Shown here piece by piece: positions 24,651 to 35,667 of a stretch of DNA of 64,000 nt. Positions within the stretch are counted from its first letter, which is position 1, and every line of letters begins with the position of its first letter. The translations under genes were made by a program, and so were the position numbers. The notes below the pieces were generated by a model. It worked only from the letters and a program-made list of their open reading frames with translations. It was not told the origin of the DNA and made no database searches. Where the stretch lies: assembly GCA_017591395.1 (NCBI GenBank), contig WEDG01007282.1:18036-82035 (forward strand). Direction: 5' to 3'. This stretch comes from Schistocephalus solidus (lineage: Eukaryota; Platyhelminthes; Cestoda; Diphyllobothriidea; Diphyllobothriidae).

Positions 24651-24959
24651 TCACAAGAAACGTAGAACCCACCACATTTACTGCAGAATACCAAACGCTA
24701 TTTCTAAATGCCCCCTCTCAATGGGATGCGGCAAGTGAAATCTTGAAAGACACCTTAACCAAGTCGTTGTAAAAACCTTTATAAGCGTAGAGAATTCGAA
24801 TATTATTCTTAACCAACCCAGTTTTACACGGAGAAGGCAAGGATAGGTTGCAATCTCGAAACACCTCCATGTGCATCGACTCATGAACTTGCTCCTGCGG
24901 GACAAGTTATATTGGTAGCACGAGTCAGCACCCATCCAAAAGAATAAGGGAACGCCTCC

Positions 24960-27080
24960 TGGCATATGTGAGAAAATGCGAAGTTAAAAGCATAATGAGC
25001 ATTATGATCGCACACATGGGTGATTCAGGGCATCGAGTGGACCCCATCGAAGACTTCTGTGTGATTTATAAGGTGCCACCAAACTACCCCACTTTACTGA
25101 TTCAGTGGCTGCTAGCAAAGGAAGAAGTTACCACTATCCGGTTGTAAAAAGTTGGTCTTATGTGCACAAAAGTATCTGCAGCAAGCTCCGCACTTAGAAT
25201 GGCCTATGATAGCTTAATTTCATGCACTCCACGATGTTTCCTCTTCCCACAATCCCCACGTTAACGACTCCCTCAAACCCACACTGCAACTTAACCAGTT
25301 GTTTCTTGTCGCCACCCCGCTCCCCTATTAACGCGACTGGATGAACATTATTGATCATATGACTTAAATTTTTTCTCCATTTCCATATATAAGTACCGGA
25401 CCGATGAAAATTAATCGAAAGCACTCGCATGCTTGCCAACTAAACTTCTGAATACTTTGATGGGAATTTTCGCATCCCTAAAATAGCAATGTATTTTTTT
25501 ATCCAAAAAACTTAGATAAAATTAACACTTATTGATAAAAAAGGAGCAGCTATTGTTATGCACGGGCAATCCGCTAGAAATATGACAAATTATCTCGTAT
25601 TTCGTCGTGCGTCCGCCATGGGTTACAATAATATTACACTCTAACGACTGAACTATGTTCAACTTTCATGTCAAAACAGTTCAATCAGAGCACAAAGCCT
25701 ATACTATCAATAAATTTTAGCATGCACAGTTTATAATTATACATACTCATTTAGGTACTGAATCGTGCGGTGTTGTTATCTTTTAGATATTTCAATAAAT
25801 ATTTAATCCGTTTATCTGTAAACAAATAATTTTCTCAGCGCATTAATAATGAAACTAGAAACTCAGTTTTAATGCACGATTTTGAAAGTTTAAATAGAGA
25901 TACACACGTAGACACGACACAATTAACTGGTTACCTTGATAACAATCATTGCGGCTAATTCAATGTTCGTCCAGCCTAGCATGTGAGCGTTTTGAGATCA
26001 GTTATAACCGATCAGCTTTTCAAGTTAATACCTCAAATACGGTCGCATATACTACAATTTTAAATATTCACGAATATTGTATACCTAAATGATGATTAAA
26101 ATACGAGAAACAAAGTTCTTACAGCAATTACACATTCTTTTATTTTCCACCATGATTTTGGCCAACCTTTTGGCACAAACGCACACATTCTGTCTGAAAC
26201 AGAAGTCAAGTTTGACATATTTCGAGAAGGTGAAGTCGACAAAAATGTTTCTCAGCTGCGAGAGCTCATCCCAAACGCTATTGTTGATTTACAAATAATC
26301 GCAATGCCTTCTTATTTCGTTTCGTGGACATTTGTTTCCATTATACTACATATAGAAGGATTGCGCTGATTTTCCCTGGTCAATCCTAATGTCAACGGTT
26401 TGACACCTACTTTAATACACTCAACACGACGTCGCCAAGCAGAGATTTGAGTGATGAAAAATGGTTAACTTTATGAAGCTTTTAAGTGTCTATTTGAATA
26501 ATGTTAAAACGTCCTAGGCAAAACAGACTTTTGGGCACAAACAGACTTCGGTCAAGAGGTGCCTACGCCTACAGGGAAAATATATCCTTGTCCTGCTCTT
26601 GCATGATGAAAGGATTTTGCTTTCAATTTAAGGAATCGATCCCAAAAACCAAATGTTATAAAACGGTTTACAGTGCTGCACTGGTCCGCTTAACTCATTT
26701 AAACGAAAGTCATATAATTTCTTCTCTGCTCTTTACAGTTGCTCTGCGATTTACAGTTCCTATGTCGAGTGTCCATTGTTTAACACATATTTGGCGTTAA
26801 TGCCTAAACCTATTTTAATGCTTTTTTTATGTCATTTGTATCATTATAAATCAGTCCTTTATGATAAAGAATGCGAAAACATTTGAATTCTTATGTTGAC
26901 CATCGGTCTAAGCCATACTTCATATGAATATATGATGACGGAAGGTTATGGGAAGCTAGAAACGCCATGCCTGCGTCTTGTGTTATGCATCAAGATGGAA
27001 AATAATGCCAGTCACGATTGTTTAAAGCCAGAAAAGTCATCCTTTTTACTCCAAATTTGAAGCAACGCGAGTTTATTCAA
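24960..27080. other. AT-rich region, no gene recognised; one shared repeat
   Basis: A segment at about 25,160-25,440 shares GCACAAAAGTAT and CAAGCTCCGC(A/G)CTTAG with 58,790-59,050 and is C/A-rich on the plus strand, so it is a dispersed non-coding repeat. Two open frames (26,089-26,298 and 26,501-26,800, +) have no recognisable domain. The first begins with a hydrophobic stretch that could be a signal anchor, but nothing else supports it. Confidence 0.4.
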
Positions 27081-27088
27081 TTAGCAAG

Positions 27089-27138
27089 ATGAATATATTG
27101 TTCCTCTTCAATTTACTTGTCCACGCATCTGAACATTT
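27089..27138 (+). CDS. Possible extra signal-peptide exon
   Basis: An ATG opens a short hydrophobic frame (MNILFLFNLLVHASEH) followed directly by a consensus 5' splice site (TT, then gtgagt). It ends in phase 2, unlike the phase-1 exons of the two genes downstream, so it cannot splice to them without a frame problem. It may be a chance match, an alternative first exon, or the start of another small gene whose other exons I could not find. Confidence 0.25.
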
Positions 27139-27422
27139 GTGAGTGCAAGCATATTTTACTTATAAAAACTATAATTCACTAGGCAATTTATCAGAAGTCA
27201 TTTTCAGTTTCTCCTCCTGGTTTAATATCTCTTCAACATTAAAATGTTTTACAAAGAATTCTGCAAAAACAAACGTTTCAGACAAGAGAATAGACATGTT
27301 GAAAATTATATGATTTTTGAAGCTCCATAGTGAGGTGACGATTTTTTCTTGATAATTAAGACAGAGACACTAAATAAAAAATGATTTGACAAATGTAGAC
27401 GGCGCCAAAACAACTGCAAAAT

Positions 27423-27432
27423 CTTATATAAC
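27423..27432 (+). promoter_or_regulatory. TATA-box candidate of the first micro-exon gene
   Basis: CTTATATAAC lies 36-45 bp before the start codon at 27,468. That places the likely transcription start about 15 bp before the ATG, giving a very short 5' untranslated region. Confidence 0.5.
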
Positions 27433-27467
27433 TGACATCTGCAGCAGCACTTCTAAGAACTTTCACT

Positions 27468-30388
27468 ATGAAGCTAGTAATCTGTCTGACCTTGCTCTTA
27501 CTAAGTGCTTCTGCAGCACCCACGGGTATGTTAGACCAAATGTATTCTGCTTTATCATATTAATTTCGAAAAATGTATATGTAACTCAGAAGACAATCTC
27601 CCTAGATAATTAGCTTCTTTCAGTTTGAGCAAAACCCTTCATCTTAAGAGAGCATTTGACTACGATCCACTTTAAAAGCCATTGCAAAACTGTACTAAAT
27701 GCCATCAGTCATTTAAATAGCATTAGGTTTATGTGCCTTTGTTATGCTTTATTAATTTATTCGGCAAAGACAAGTGAAATGAGCTTCTTATGTAAATTAG
27801 TCGGTAGTATTAAAGGTAACCGAAATGACGCCGGGTCTTATTGATGCATTTAACGATGGCATGTGTAATAATGTCCTTTTTTACGTTCCAACGTTAAGAG
27901 CGGGAATTTAAACAAGGTACGTTGAATATATATGTATATGTTTTCCTAATAAATTGCAATTGTTATAAAATAATAAAAGCGTCTTATGATAAAAGCTCTA
28001 AAATACTGAAAACAGAATTAAAATAAACGAAATATAACCTAGTAACGCATAACTTTAAAATTTAAAATTTAAAAGCACACTCAAAGAAAATTACGAAGTT
28101 TCCTCTAATGTGGTTGTCAGACGTGTAAAACTAATCAATTATCTACTTCGCAAAGTTAAGGTAACTTCATATCACAAAACAAGACATACGTTTTGACTGA
28201 GTGCACTTTTTAAATAAAATACATGTGCAGGCATACATAAGCCTCAAAATTAATGCAAAAAATGAATATTGTGTAACTAAAATGGCCTTCTTGGTGCCAC
28301 ATTTGATATATCGGCTGACTAAAATTGATGGTTGTGACCTGCAGAGCAAACGTTTTGATCAAGCTCTGGCCGATAGGGCGGGGTCAATTCAAATATTTCT
28401 TTGTTGCTTAACTCGCAAATCTTTGAAAAATGTTATTGATGACGGAAAAACGAAAGAAACAGGTATTAAGAGCATAAATGGTAAACCTGAAAGCCGATCT
28501 GAGATTAACGACAAGCCTTCAATTTAAAGAGTTATTGTCTTAATTTTTCACTTCAAACGATGCACTAAAATATACATACATAATTATTGACTTCAGTGGT
28601 CAAGACGTAGTGATTTGATATTAGTTTACTTTGACACATTATTCGTCCAGATAAATATAAAAATTTCAAAATATGTGTCAGTATGATGAAAGATGCAAAA
28701 ATATTTAGCATAACTTTCATGACAAATATTTAACTTCAATTTATTTCACTGAGTCAGAAAACACAAATTTAAACTTTCATTATATTACCATTCCACTGTT
28801 AACATTAAAAATATTTATTTTCGAATTTTAAAAACAAATTTGTTTTCCTTTTTGGATTTGGTCAAACTGTATTGAAAGTAACTTAAACCCAAAAATGTCC
28901 TAATACATGTTTTTATTACCATAAAGAAAATCAATTGAAACGGATGCTCTTCATATGTAAAAATATTTAAATATTAACTAAAAAGTGAACAATATGGCCA
29001 GCACAACGAATGCCCCTAAAATTTTCGTTTTCAATAGTCAGTAAAAGAAACGTTTTGCAAATTAATAAACATACGATTCTTTTCGCGTACTCAAAATCAC
29101 CATGAGAAGTGAATGTGGTTAATCATGGTTATCAAAAAATACTGATAATTCAATTAGCACTAGACATTTAATCGTTGTCTGTCATTTAAAACTGTTTTGT
29201 TAATTGCAGAGGAAACTTGGCGTAAGCAAGCGAGGGCTTTCTGTAACATTCTGCCAATACGTATTTAAAATACTTATGCATGCATAAAGTGGTTTTTAAT
29301 GAATAAATTGTGAAGTAAACTATCCGGTTGCTTAGTATTTCTGGCTTATATACATTTTTTGCAATCACATTTGAATGCTCAGCGGGGTAATACTTTATGA
29401 TTAAAATTTCATACAAAAGTTTAAGCTGCATCAGCATTTTTCTAGTGTGTTTTTGAAATTATATATTAGTAAAATATTTACTATTCAACATTCAAATTAC
29501 GATTGCGTTTTTGATTTAGGTGAAAAACTAGCAAAAGTTCCAATAGGTTCGTTATGAATTTCAGTAGAAAATACGTTTCGTAATCTATGGCTGGGACATG
29601 ATTACGATGTTAATTTTTTTTCTTATCATCGTGTTTCCTTACCCATAGAATACAAAGAGTACCTACGTTAGTCCAATTTGCATTTTAGTTTCATTCTCAT
29701 TGCCCTTTCTAAAACAATAACATTGTATTTATGATTAACATCTGATATTTGTATGTGAACAGAAGTATTTTGCTCTAATTTGTTTACTTCTCTCTACAAA
29801 AATTAGTTTCCTTGAAATTGATTAAATTTGCATTTTAAGTTTGCTATAACAATCCGCAGTCCAATTTAAACTTTTCATTAAAAATCACGAAATTTCATTT
29901 TGTAGTACAACACCTTAAAAAAATTATCAAAGGTAATTTATAAAAAAACGTTTTTCGCTTCTCTAAAAAGCTGCTCTTTGCTGACCACATTATTGATTCA
30001 TATATACGATTATTTGAATTTCTTAGCGAAAAAGAGAGAAATTGGTGAGTCCACTTTAGGGAAATATGTTTTACTTCAACTTGACCAAAGAGATAATTGA
30101 GTGATCTTTTGGAAAATAAAGCGCATTTTTAAGTTTAAGATCCTCAAACTACTTGCAAGGTTAAGATTTCACTTGCTATAAGATGCTCCAAATTTCACAC
30201 AAAGAAACTGCGTTCGTAGTTTTAACATTAGATTTTCTGTAGACAAACATGTTTCATCATTTTGTTAGTGTCAAATTTTCATTAATTATCTTTAGTTTGT
30301 CGTTCAAAAACCAACACGAGCATTTTATAGTTTCGCAGATGCAATTGCGCATTTAATTTCTGCTCGAAGCACGCAGTTGGATGCATAG
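27468..30388 (+). CDS. Micro-exon gene 1 (secreted small protein), 9 exons modelled
   Basis: I read a secreted-protein gene of the micro-exon (MEG) type known from schistosomes and other flatworms. Exon 1 (27,468-27,525) encodes signal peptide MKLVICLTLLLLSASAAPT and ends in phase 1 before gtatgt. Modelled internal exons: 27,801-27,815 (VGSIK), 27,899-27,916 (EREFKQ), 28,651-28,680 (10 codons), 29,210-29,221 (ETW after a split codon), 29,520-29,546 (REKLAKVPI), 29,649-29,666 (EYKEYL) and 30,027-30,044 (KKREI). Each is a multiple of 3 nt, flanked by AG and GT, and open in phase 1. The last exon, 30,339-30,388, ends DAIAHLISARSTQLDA then TAG. AATAAA follows at 30,442. Total 81 codons. The two exons at 27.8-27.9 kb and the donor of 29,520 (gttcgt) are the weakest. 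Exons may be missing in the long introns. Function unknown; no homologue recognised by sequence. Confidence 0.6.
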
Positions 30389-30441
30389 TTTGAAATTCAA
30401 ATCAAAGCTGACGCTGACATTCATAAGCCATTTTATAGTTC

Positions 30442-30447
30442 AATAAA
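30442..30447 (+). terminator. Polyadenylation signal of micro-exon gene 1
   Basis: AATAAA 53 bp after the TAG of the last modelled exon, and about 160 bp before the next gene's start codon. Confidence 0.55.
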
Positions 30448-30605
30448 TTGTAACAGAAAGAAATTTAACACAATTTACAAATGTTCGTGTTCCAAAGATT
30501 TGTCTGAACTTTGTCAGGAAAATATATTTTGCACGTCAGCACAAATTTTTACGCACTTGACATTCAATAAAAGTAATATCCAAAGATGTTTACTAAAAAT
30601 AAGAG

Positions 30606-30614
30606 ATGAAATGA
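30606..30614 (+). promoter_or_regulatory. Three-codon upstream ORF overlapping the start of gene 2
   Basis: ATGAAATGA sits immediately before the gene-2 start, and its TGA overlaps the real ATG (30,611) by two bases. If the mRNA includes it, the arrangement would allow termination-reinitiation and could tune translation. A TATA-like word (ATAAAAG) lies near 30,567-30,573. Confidence 0.35.
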
Positions 30615-33600
30615 CGAAACACCATTTCATTTACTTTATAGCAGCGGCTGTTTTAGGCTTATTTAACGGTATGTGTTGATCCGGCATTGCGCAGATTTGT
30701 TAAAATAATTGATTATTCATGCCATTTGTGTTTGGCGTTTTTCAAAAACAACATCTATACATTTGCATGACGGCTGGCATCATTTGCTTATATTTCAGCT
30801 GAGAATTGGGGTATGCAAAACATTTCGATTTTTGTTGCTTAAAGAATCGATTCTTACTTTATGCAAGATCAGATCTAGATCTTAACACAAAAACAACGTT
30901 AACTATTTCTTTAATTGCCGCCATAGGTTAGTTAAGACTAGAACGATTGATTACATGCATAAACAAGCTGTTCTAAATTTGGTCAATTTTAGAGAATGAA
31001 ATTTCTGGAATATTTGAAGGTGCGATGTCTAAAAGCTGCCATTTTATGTGGCCATAATTTCATTTTTCCATTTTGGTTTTACTTCAATTCTTCTTTCTAC
31101 TTTGTAGAAAACGCCCAACACACAGGTACGTCTTCCGTTCCTTTGTTTTATTCCACAAAAAAAAACAGTTCAATAGAATAGATCTTGCCGTCATTTGTGT
31201 AATCTGCAAATGCTCCCTTTACTCTAAATACAGTAAATGCTTAATTCATATCGTATGAATTTGATCATTATTCAAACAATTTTCCAACATATAGTGAAGG
31301 AATTCCTCAATCTTGTGCAAAGTAAGTCTTATGATTATGGAGCACTAGTGCTTCGCTGCCATGCATTGTGCTCTATCGTCAATTGAATTTATTGTAAACG
31401 TGTGTTCTTGACCTCCCAGACAAGACGTCAGATTACGGTAAGCTGCATTGTCGTTTTCGTATTTTGCTTTTATTAAAAGTATTCGAAATTTCGTGATTCA
31501 ACATGCATTTGTAATTCGAATTAACAGTTTGCATAAACTACCAAATACTTCGTTAGCGATAAGCATCCATAATTAGTCGGTGAACATTATATCATTAACT
31601 TATCTGCACTACAAAAAGGATATTTAGGGTACAATAATTTATATGAAGACTTGTCATGCAACTAATAACAACGTTGTAATATCATCTTATTGCAGATAAC
31701 TGGGCAGAATATTTCAGAGGTCAGTATCGATTGTGTTTAAACTTCTTTATGATAATTATTTAATTATGTCTGTGCACAAACATCATATTATATAACTTAA
31801 TAAATTTTATCGCTTCTGCTTTTTATCCTCAGCCGAGACCGACGAAATAAGTACGTTTATATATGATGCAGATTAAGCAGTACATGGCCGATGAGCTTCT
31901 GACATTGTTCATGAAATTTTAAACAGTTTACGGGTTCCTGGCATTATTTGGAGGCAAGTTAATCATTTTACCTATCACCTCATTGGCAATCTTGCGCAGA
32001 TTTTATTATATAAATCAATATTCAATAAATTATTGATTTAAATTTTAGCTGAAGGTGACGATATGGGTAATTGTTTGTCAAAATTTATTGATTGACTTAT
32101 GGAGTCAGGTTTAACCTCATTATTACTATTTTGTGATATTAAGTGACGGTTATTTTTATAAAATTCAAAGTATTTACCTATTTCTTGTACATTTTCTGTG
32201 GCCTTTGAAAGTACATTCATTTTTTCCTTTAGAATCTACATCAGCGAATTTTATAAATGGTATGCTTAAATTAGATATTTACATCTGCGTGCAAAGAAGT
32301 CGAGTAAGCGCATCAACTTCACTGTTGAGGTTACGATTTTGCTCAATATAATACTGTCCGTCCACCATCTTACTACTTACTTTCCCCTGATAGTCTGTAA
32401 GAAACTGTAAAAATAAGTGTCTGCTTTTTGCCTTAGCAAACTATTTATGTATTATATTGGAAATGTGTCCTACGCACAACGTTACTTACCATCAGTAGCA
32501 ATCTATCGGGCGGACAGAATTGAAATCGAGCAATACCCTTACAGCAACAGTGAGGGTGACGTGCTTACTTGAATTGTATTTATTCCCCACCTCATAAGGC
32601 CTTTTGGCATACTTTTGCTTAGTAGCCGCCGATAAACAGCTGTCTGATTTCAGTCTGCTGCCCATTTAGCAAGCATTATATATAAGCTCACATTAAAAAA
32701 CAAGCAAACCATGTCTAACGTCAACCTAAAGAAAGTGTTCACACATTTGCAAAGCAAAGTTAGTAAGCCAGAAAAGGCCATTCTGGTCTTCCTTGTCTTT
32801 GTCGGTTCCATCTCATCAATTATAAATATTTAACTTATTTAGTATAAAGATTTGCAGTTTGTATCGTTTTTTTGCCTAAATTATAGTGACCATTGTCAAA
32901 TTGCGTAAGTTATTCCGAGATTTGACCTACTAAATCCATAATCGTTTAGCGCTGTACATATAATTAAACACTCTGCTTTTAAAAACTTTCAACTGCATAT
33001 ATTGTTCAATTAATATGCAGTTAAATTATATTATTTTAAATGACGTGATATTTTAGTGGCAATATTTGCCGCCAACTTAGAGGGTACGTCCTTTAAACCC
33101 ATAAATAAGCAGTATAAAATTTTAATGTTAAGTTTATTTAGAAATTTGAAAAGCATTTAACTTTCATTTACGTTTCAGAAAAAGAAGTAAAAGCGATATC
33201 TGGTAGGTTCCAAAGCGCTTTACAAATGTTTGCAAAGTTTTTGTTTTCTTATCAATATTCACAGGGATCAAAAATTAATATATACTATTTATGATTTTTA
33301 CTGACTTTTTTAGGTTCTGCTTCGGGTCTTGGTATGTTTCAGCAAGTGGAAGCAATTAAAATGTCATTTATTCTTTTTAGGAATTCTAAGATTAAGATTA
33401 CGCATAACACTCCACCGTGGAGCTTGTAGTTAAAATAGTTTTGTTATCATAGAACACGCACCTCTAAGAATAAAGCATGCACAATGCCCCACTGTTTACC
33501 TTCTTTTATCTTGAACGCTACAAAAGAGCCGAAAGTTATTCCACCATTGGTAATTTAGAAATAAGTTTCTACAAATTTAGGATTCATATTTTATATGAAA

Positions 33601-34434
33601 GACTGATTAACGATGCGATTTTATCCTCAGTTTACATGATTTCTATATCTCTGCAAACTTTCTTTTTAGTCAGGACAGTTGTGCAGATAATAAATGGTAA
33701 CATTTGACTAGGAGACCGTGGTATCAAAAAGCATAATGATTCTTTGAAAAAATAAGAGCATGTAATTTTCTTTAACAAATTCCTTTTCCGTCTTGAAGAT
33801 ACGCAAAACTTCGGTAAGTAAATGGTGCTTATGCCGACATATTGGAGGTGTACGCAAGCTCTTATCGGACACCATTCGATTATAAATTTCTGCATTTGTA
33901 TAATGAATGTACATTAGTAATATCTTCTGCATATTTACAAAATATTGCCTTTACTATTTTAGCCATGCCTATTTCGGATTATGTCAGAAGTAAGTCAAAC
34001 AGTGTAAACATTTGCCTGTTCAGTTGTTTAAGCTTGCATCTGCTTTACATAATCCATTGCAATGTAGACGAGATAGCAGATTTGGGTATGCTCAACAATT
34101 TTGAAAAATAATGCCATTCAAAATATATAATTAATATGACTGAATATGCATGTTGATGAAATAAGATCTAATCAAACCAAATTTTACTTAGCGGCTGTCG
34201 GCCTTAAACGATTACTGGGTAAGTAATGCATGAATCCCATTAAAGGTGTTCGTAGTCCTCAGTAATATATAAAGGATGTGCAAAATAATTATCTCTAATT
34301 CATTATAGGTGACGACAGCAACATATGTAAGTCTTTGCACAAGTAACAAAAACCACTGAGCTAAGAGGACGAAAGCGTAGATTTTTTTATTAAAACTAAC
34401 AGTATTACTCTAATTTTTAGCAGCTCATTCCTGA
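30611..34434 (+). CDS. Micro-exon gene 2 (secreted small protein), 21-22 exons
   Basis: The clearest gene in the window. Exon 1 (30,611-30,668) encodes signal-like MTKHHFIYFIAAAVLGLFN and ends in phase 1. Then: 30,799-30,810 AENW; 30,993-31,019 ENEISGIFE; 31,108-31,125 ENAQHT; 31,295-31,321 VKEFLNLVQ; 31,420-31,437 NKTSDY; 31,696-31,719 DNWAEYFR; 31,833-31,850 AETDEI; 31,927-31,953 IYGFLALFG (GC donor, gcaagt); 32,049-32,066 AEGDDM; 32,233-32,259 ESTSANFIN; 32,887-32,904 VTIVKL; 33,057-33,083 LAIFAANLE; 33,179-33,202 EKEVKAIS; 33,314-33,331 GSASGL; 33,670-33,696 VRTVVQIIN; 33,799-33,813 DTQNF; 33,963-33,989 AMPISDYVR; 34,192-34,218 TAVGLKRLL; 34,309-34,326 GDDSNI; 34,421-34,434 SAHS, stop. 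A 45-nt exon (33,381-33,425) is optional. The 162-codon sum is in frame, introns are 76-627 bp, and every internal exon is 3n. MEG-type secreted proteins are known for exon skipping; the function here is unknown. Confidence 0.82.
32460..32830. other. Compositionally distinct block inside the largest intron
   Basis: The 627-bp intron between 32,259 and 32,887 is several times longer than its neighbours, and its middle is less AT-rich. No ORF or known motif is visible. A small mobile insertion is possible; extra micro-exons are the alternative, but I found no convincing pair of splice sites. Confidence 0.3.
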
Positions 34435-34452
34435 TAGGATAAAATTGGATTC

Positions 34453-34454
<2 letters not shown>

Positions 34455-34514
<60 letters not shown>

Positions 34515-34602
34515 CGAAGAGGCTATCACGGGAACTTATGATCGCCGTGATCGCCTCTTCTTCTGAATTATGCCCTGGGACGCGCATTTTCGCTTCAATT
34601 AG

Positions 34603-34668
<66 letters not shown>

Positions 34669-34756
34669 AGAAGAGGCTATCACGGGAACTTATGATCGCC
34701 ATGATCGCCTCTTCTTCTGATTTATGCCCTAGGACGCGCATTTTTGCTTCAATTAG

Positions 34757-34817
<61 letters not shown>
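34455..34817. repeat. Three (TA)n tracts alternating with a hairpin unit
   Basis: TA tracts occupy about 34,455-34,511, 34,603-34,664 and 34,760-34,817. Two near-identical units of about 95 bp lie between them (about 34,512-34,604 and 34,665-34,759). In the second unit a perfect 14-bp inverted repeat, TCAGAAGAAGAGGC at 34,664-34,677 and GCCTCTTCTTCTGA at 34,707-34,720, forms a hairpin that extends inward with one mismatch in the first unit (TATCACGG with CCGTGATC). The block starts about 20 bp after the stop codon of micro-exon gene 2, so it may lie in its 3' UTR. The open frame across it is only repeated YI codons. Confidence 0.93.
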
Positions 34818-34818
<1 letters not shown>

Positions 34819-35237
34819 CACAAATATGTTGCTAAAAGAGTGCAACAGGCAAGACGCAGACAGCTATATATATATTACACATGCACTAGTTTACTACGTT
34901 TTTAACATTTTCTGACTTTCTTTTCATTTTAACCACAAAGAGAAAAACCTTTTTATAAATGTACAAATTTTTTACCTCCAATCGCAGACAAATTTATCTC
35001 CACGTTCCTCTAAGGTACGTCGAAGGAACTCCAAACTAATGTCAGGGCATAGCCTCATCCTTGTGAAATATAACTGCCAAATAATAATTATAAGCAGTAG
35101 TAAATCAGATTTCATTTTAAAATTAAACAGATGAGTTAATCGGAAGACAGATTATTGAGTATAAGTTTTCGTTTTCAAGAAATATAACATCCTTATTTAG
35201 GTTAAAGTTTCGTCTTCACGTAATGACTTGACTGCAG

Positions 35238-35382
35238 TTGGCAATAAACTGAACGAAATTTATGACTACATATGTCAGGAGTTTAACGTAAGTTATAAAG
35301 TCTAATTCACTGAAAGAAACGTATTTTAGACACTCAGATTCAACATCTGAAGAACATCACATGTGTGTCTCAAATTTGTTAA
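35238..35382 (+). CDS. Possible terminal exons of another micro-exon gene
   Basis: Exon candidate 35,238-35,273 follows a good acceptor (tgactgcag) and in phase 1 reads VGNKLNEIYDYI before gtcagg. A stronger donor, gtaagt, lies 14 bp further at 35,288. A last exon from 35,330 (after gtattttag) in the same phase reads TQIQHLKNITCVSQIC and a stop at 35,380-35,382. No start exon was found upstream, and a 27-nt candidate at 34,988-35,014 has strong splice sites but a stop in this phase. It could be an alternative 3' end of gene 2 or coincidence. Confidence 0.3.
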
Positions 35383-35667
35383 AACTCTTCCCGAGTTGCC
35401 TGAAAGAAGCCTCATGCTTCGGTCAAAAATCATAATGCTTAACTAGAGACGTTTACCTAAAACTGCTGCAAATGCCAAAAGCAGTAGTTAAATTAGGTTG
35501 AGAAAATATCGTTAGCTGGTCATAAATATATGCTTTGTGAAACAAGGTTTAAGCTGATTAATTGCGTGTTACTTTGGTTTATACATCTGTCAGGAGGCGA
35601 CTGTGCATCTTTATAAATCCCGGCAAACACAAGCAAATTTATGAACGTATAAACTAATCTGCATATC

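Noticed and set aside
28201..28527. 108-codon plus frame inside intron 3 of micro-exon gene 1
   Set aside because: Its only plausible acceptor (gacctgcag) puts it out of phase with the neighbouring exons, giving an immediate stop, and no motif is recognised.
34445..34720. 91-codon frame rich in YIYIYI
   Set aside because: It is the translation of TA tracts and the hairpin unit, not a protein gene.
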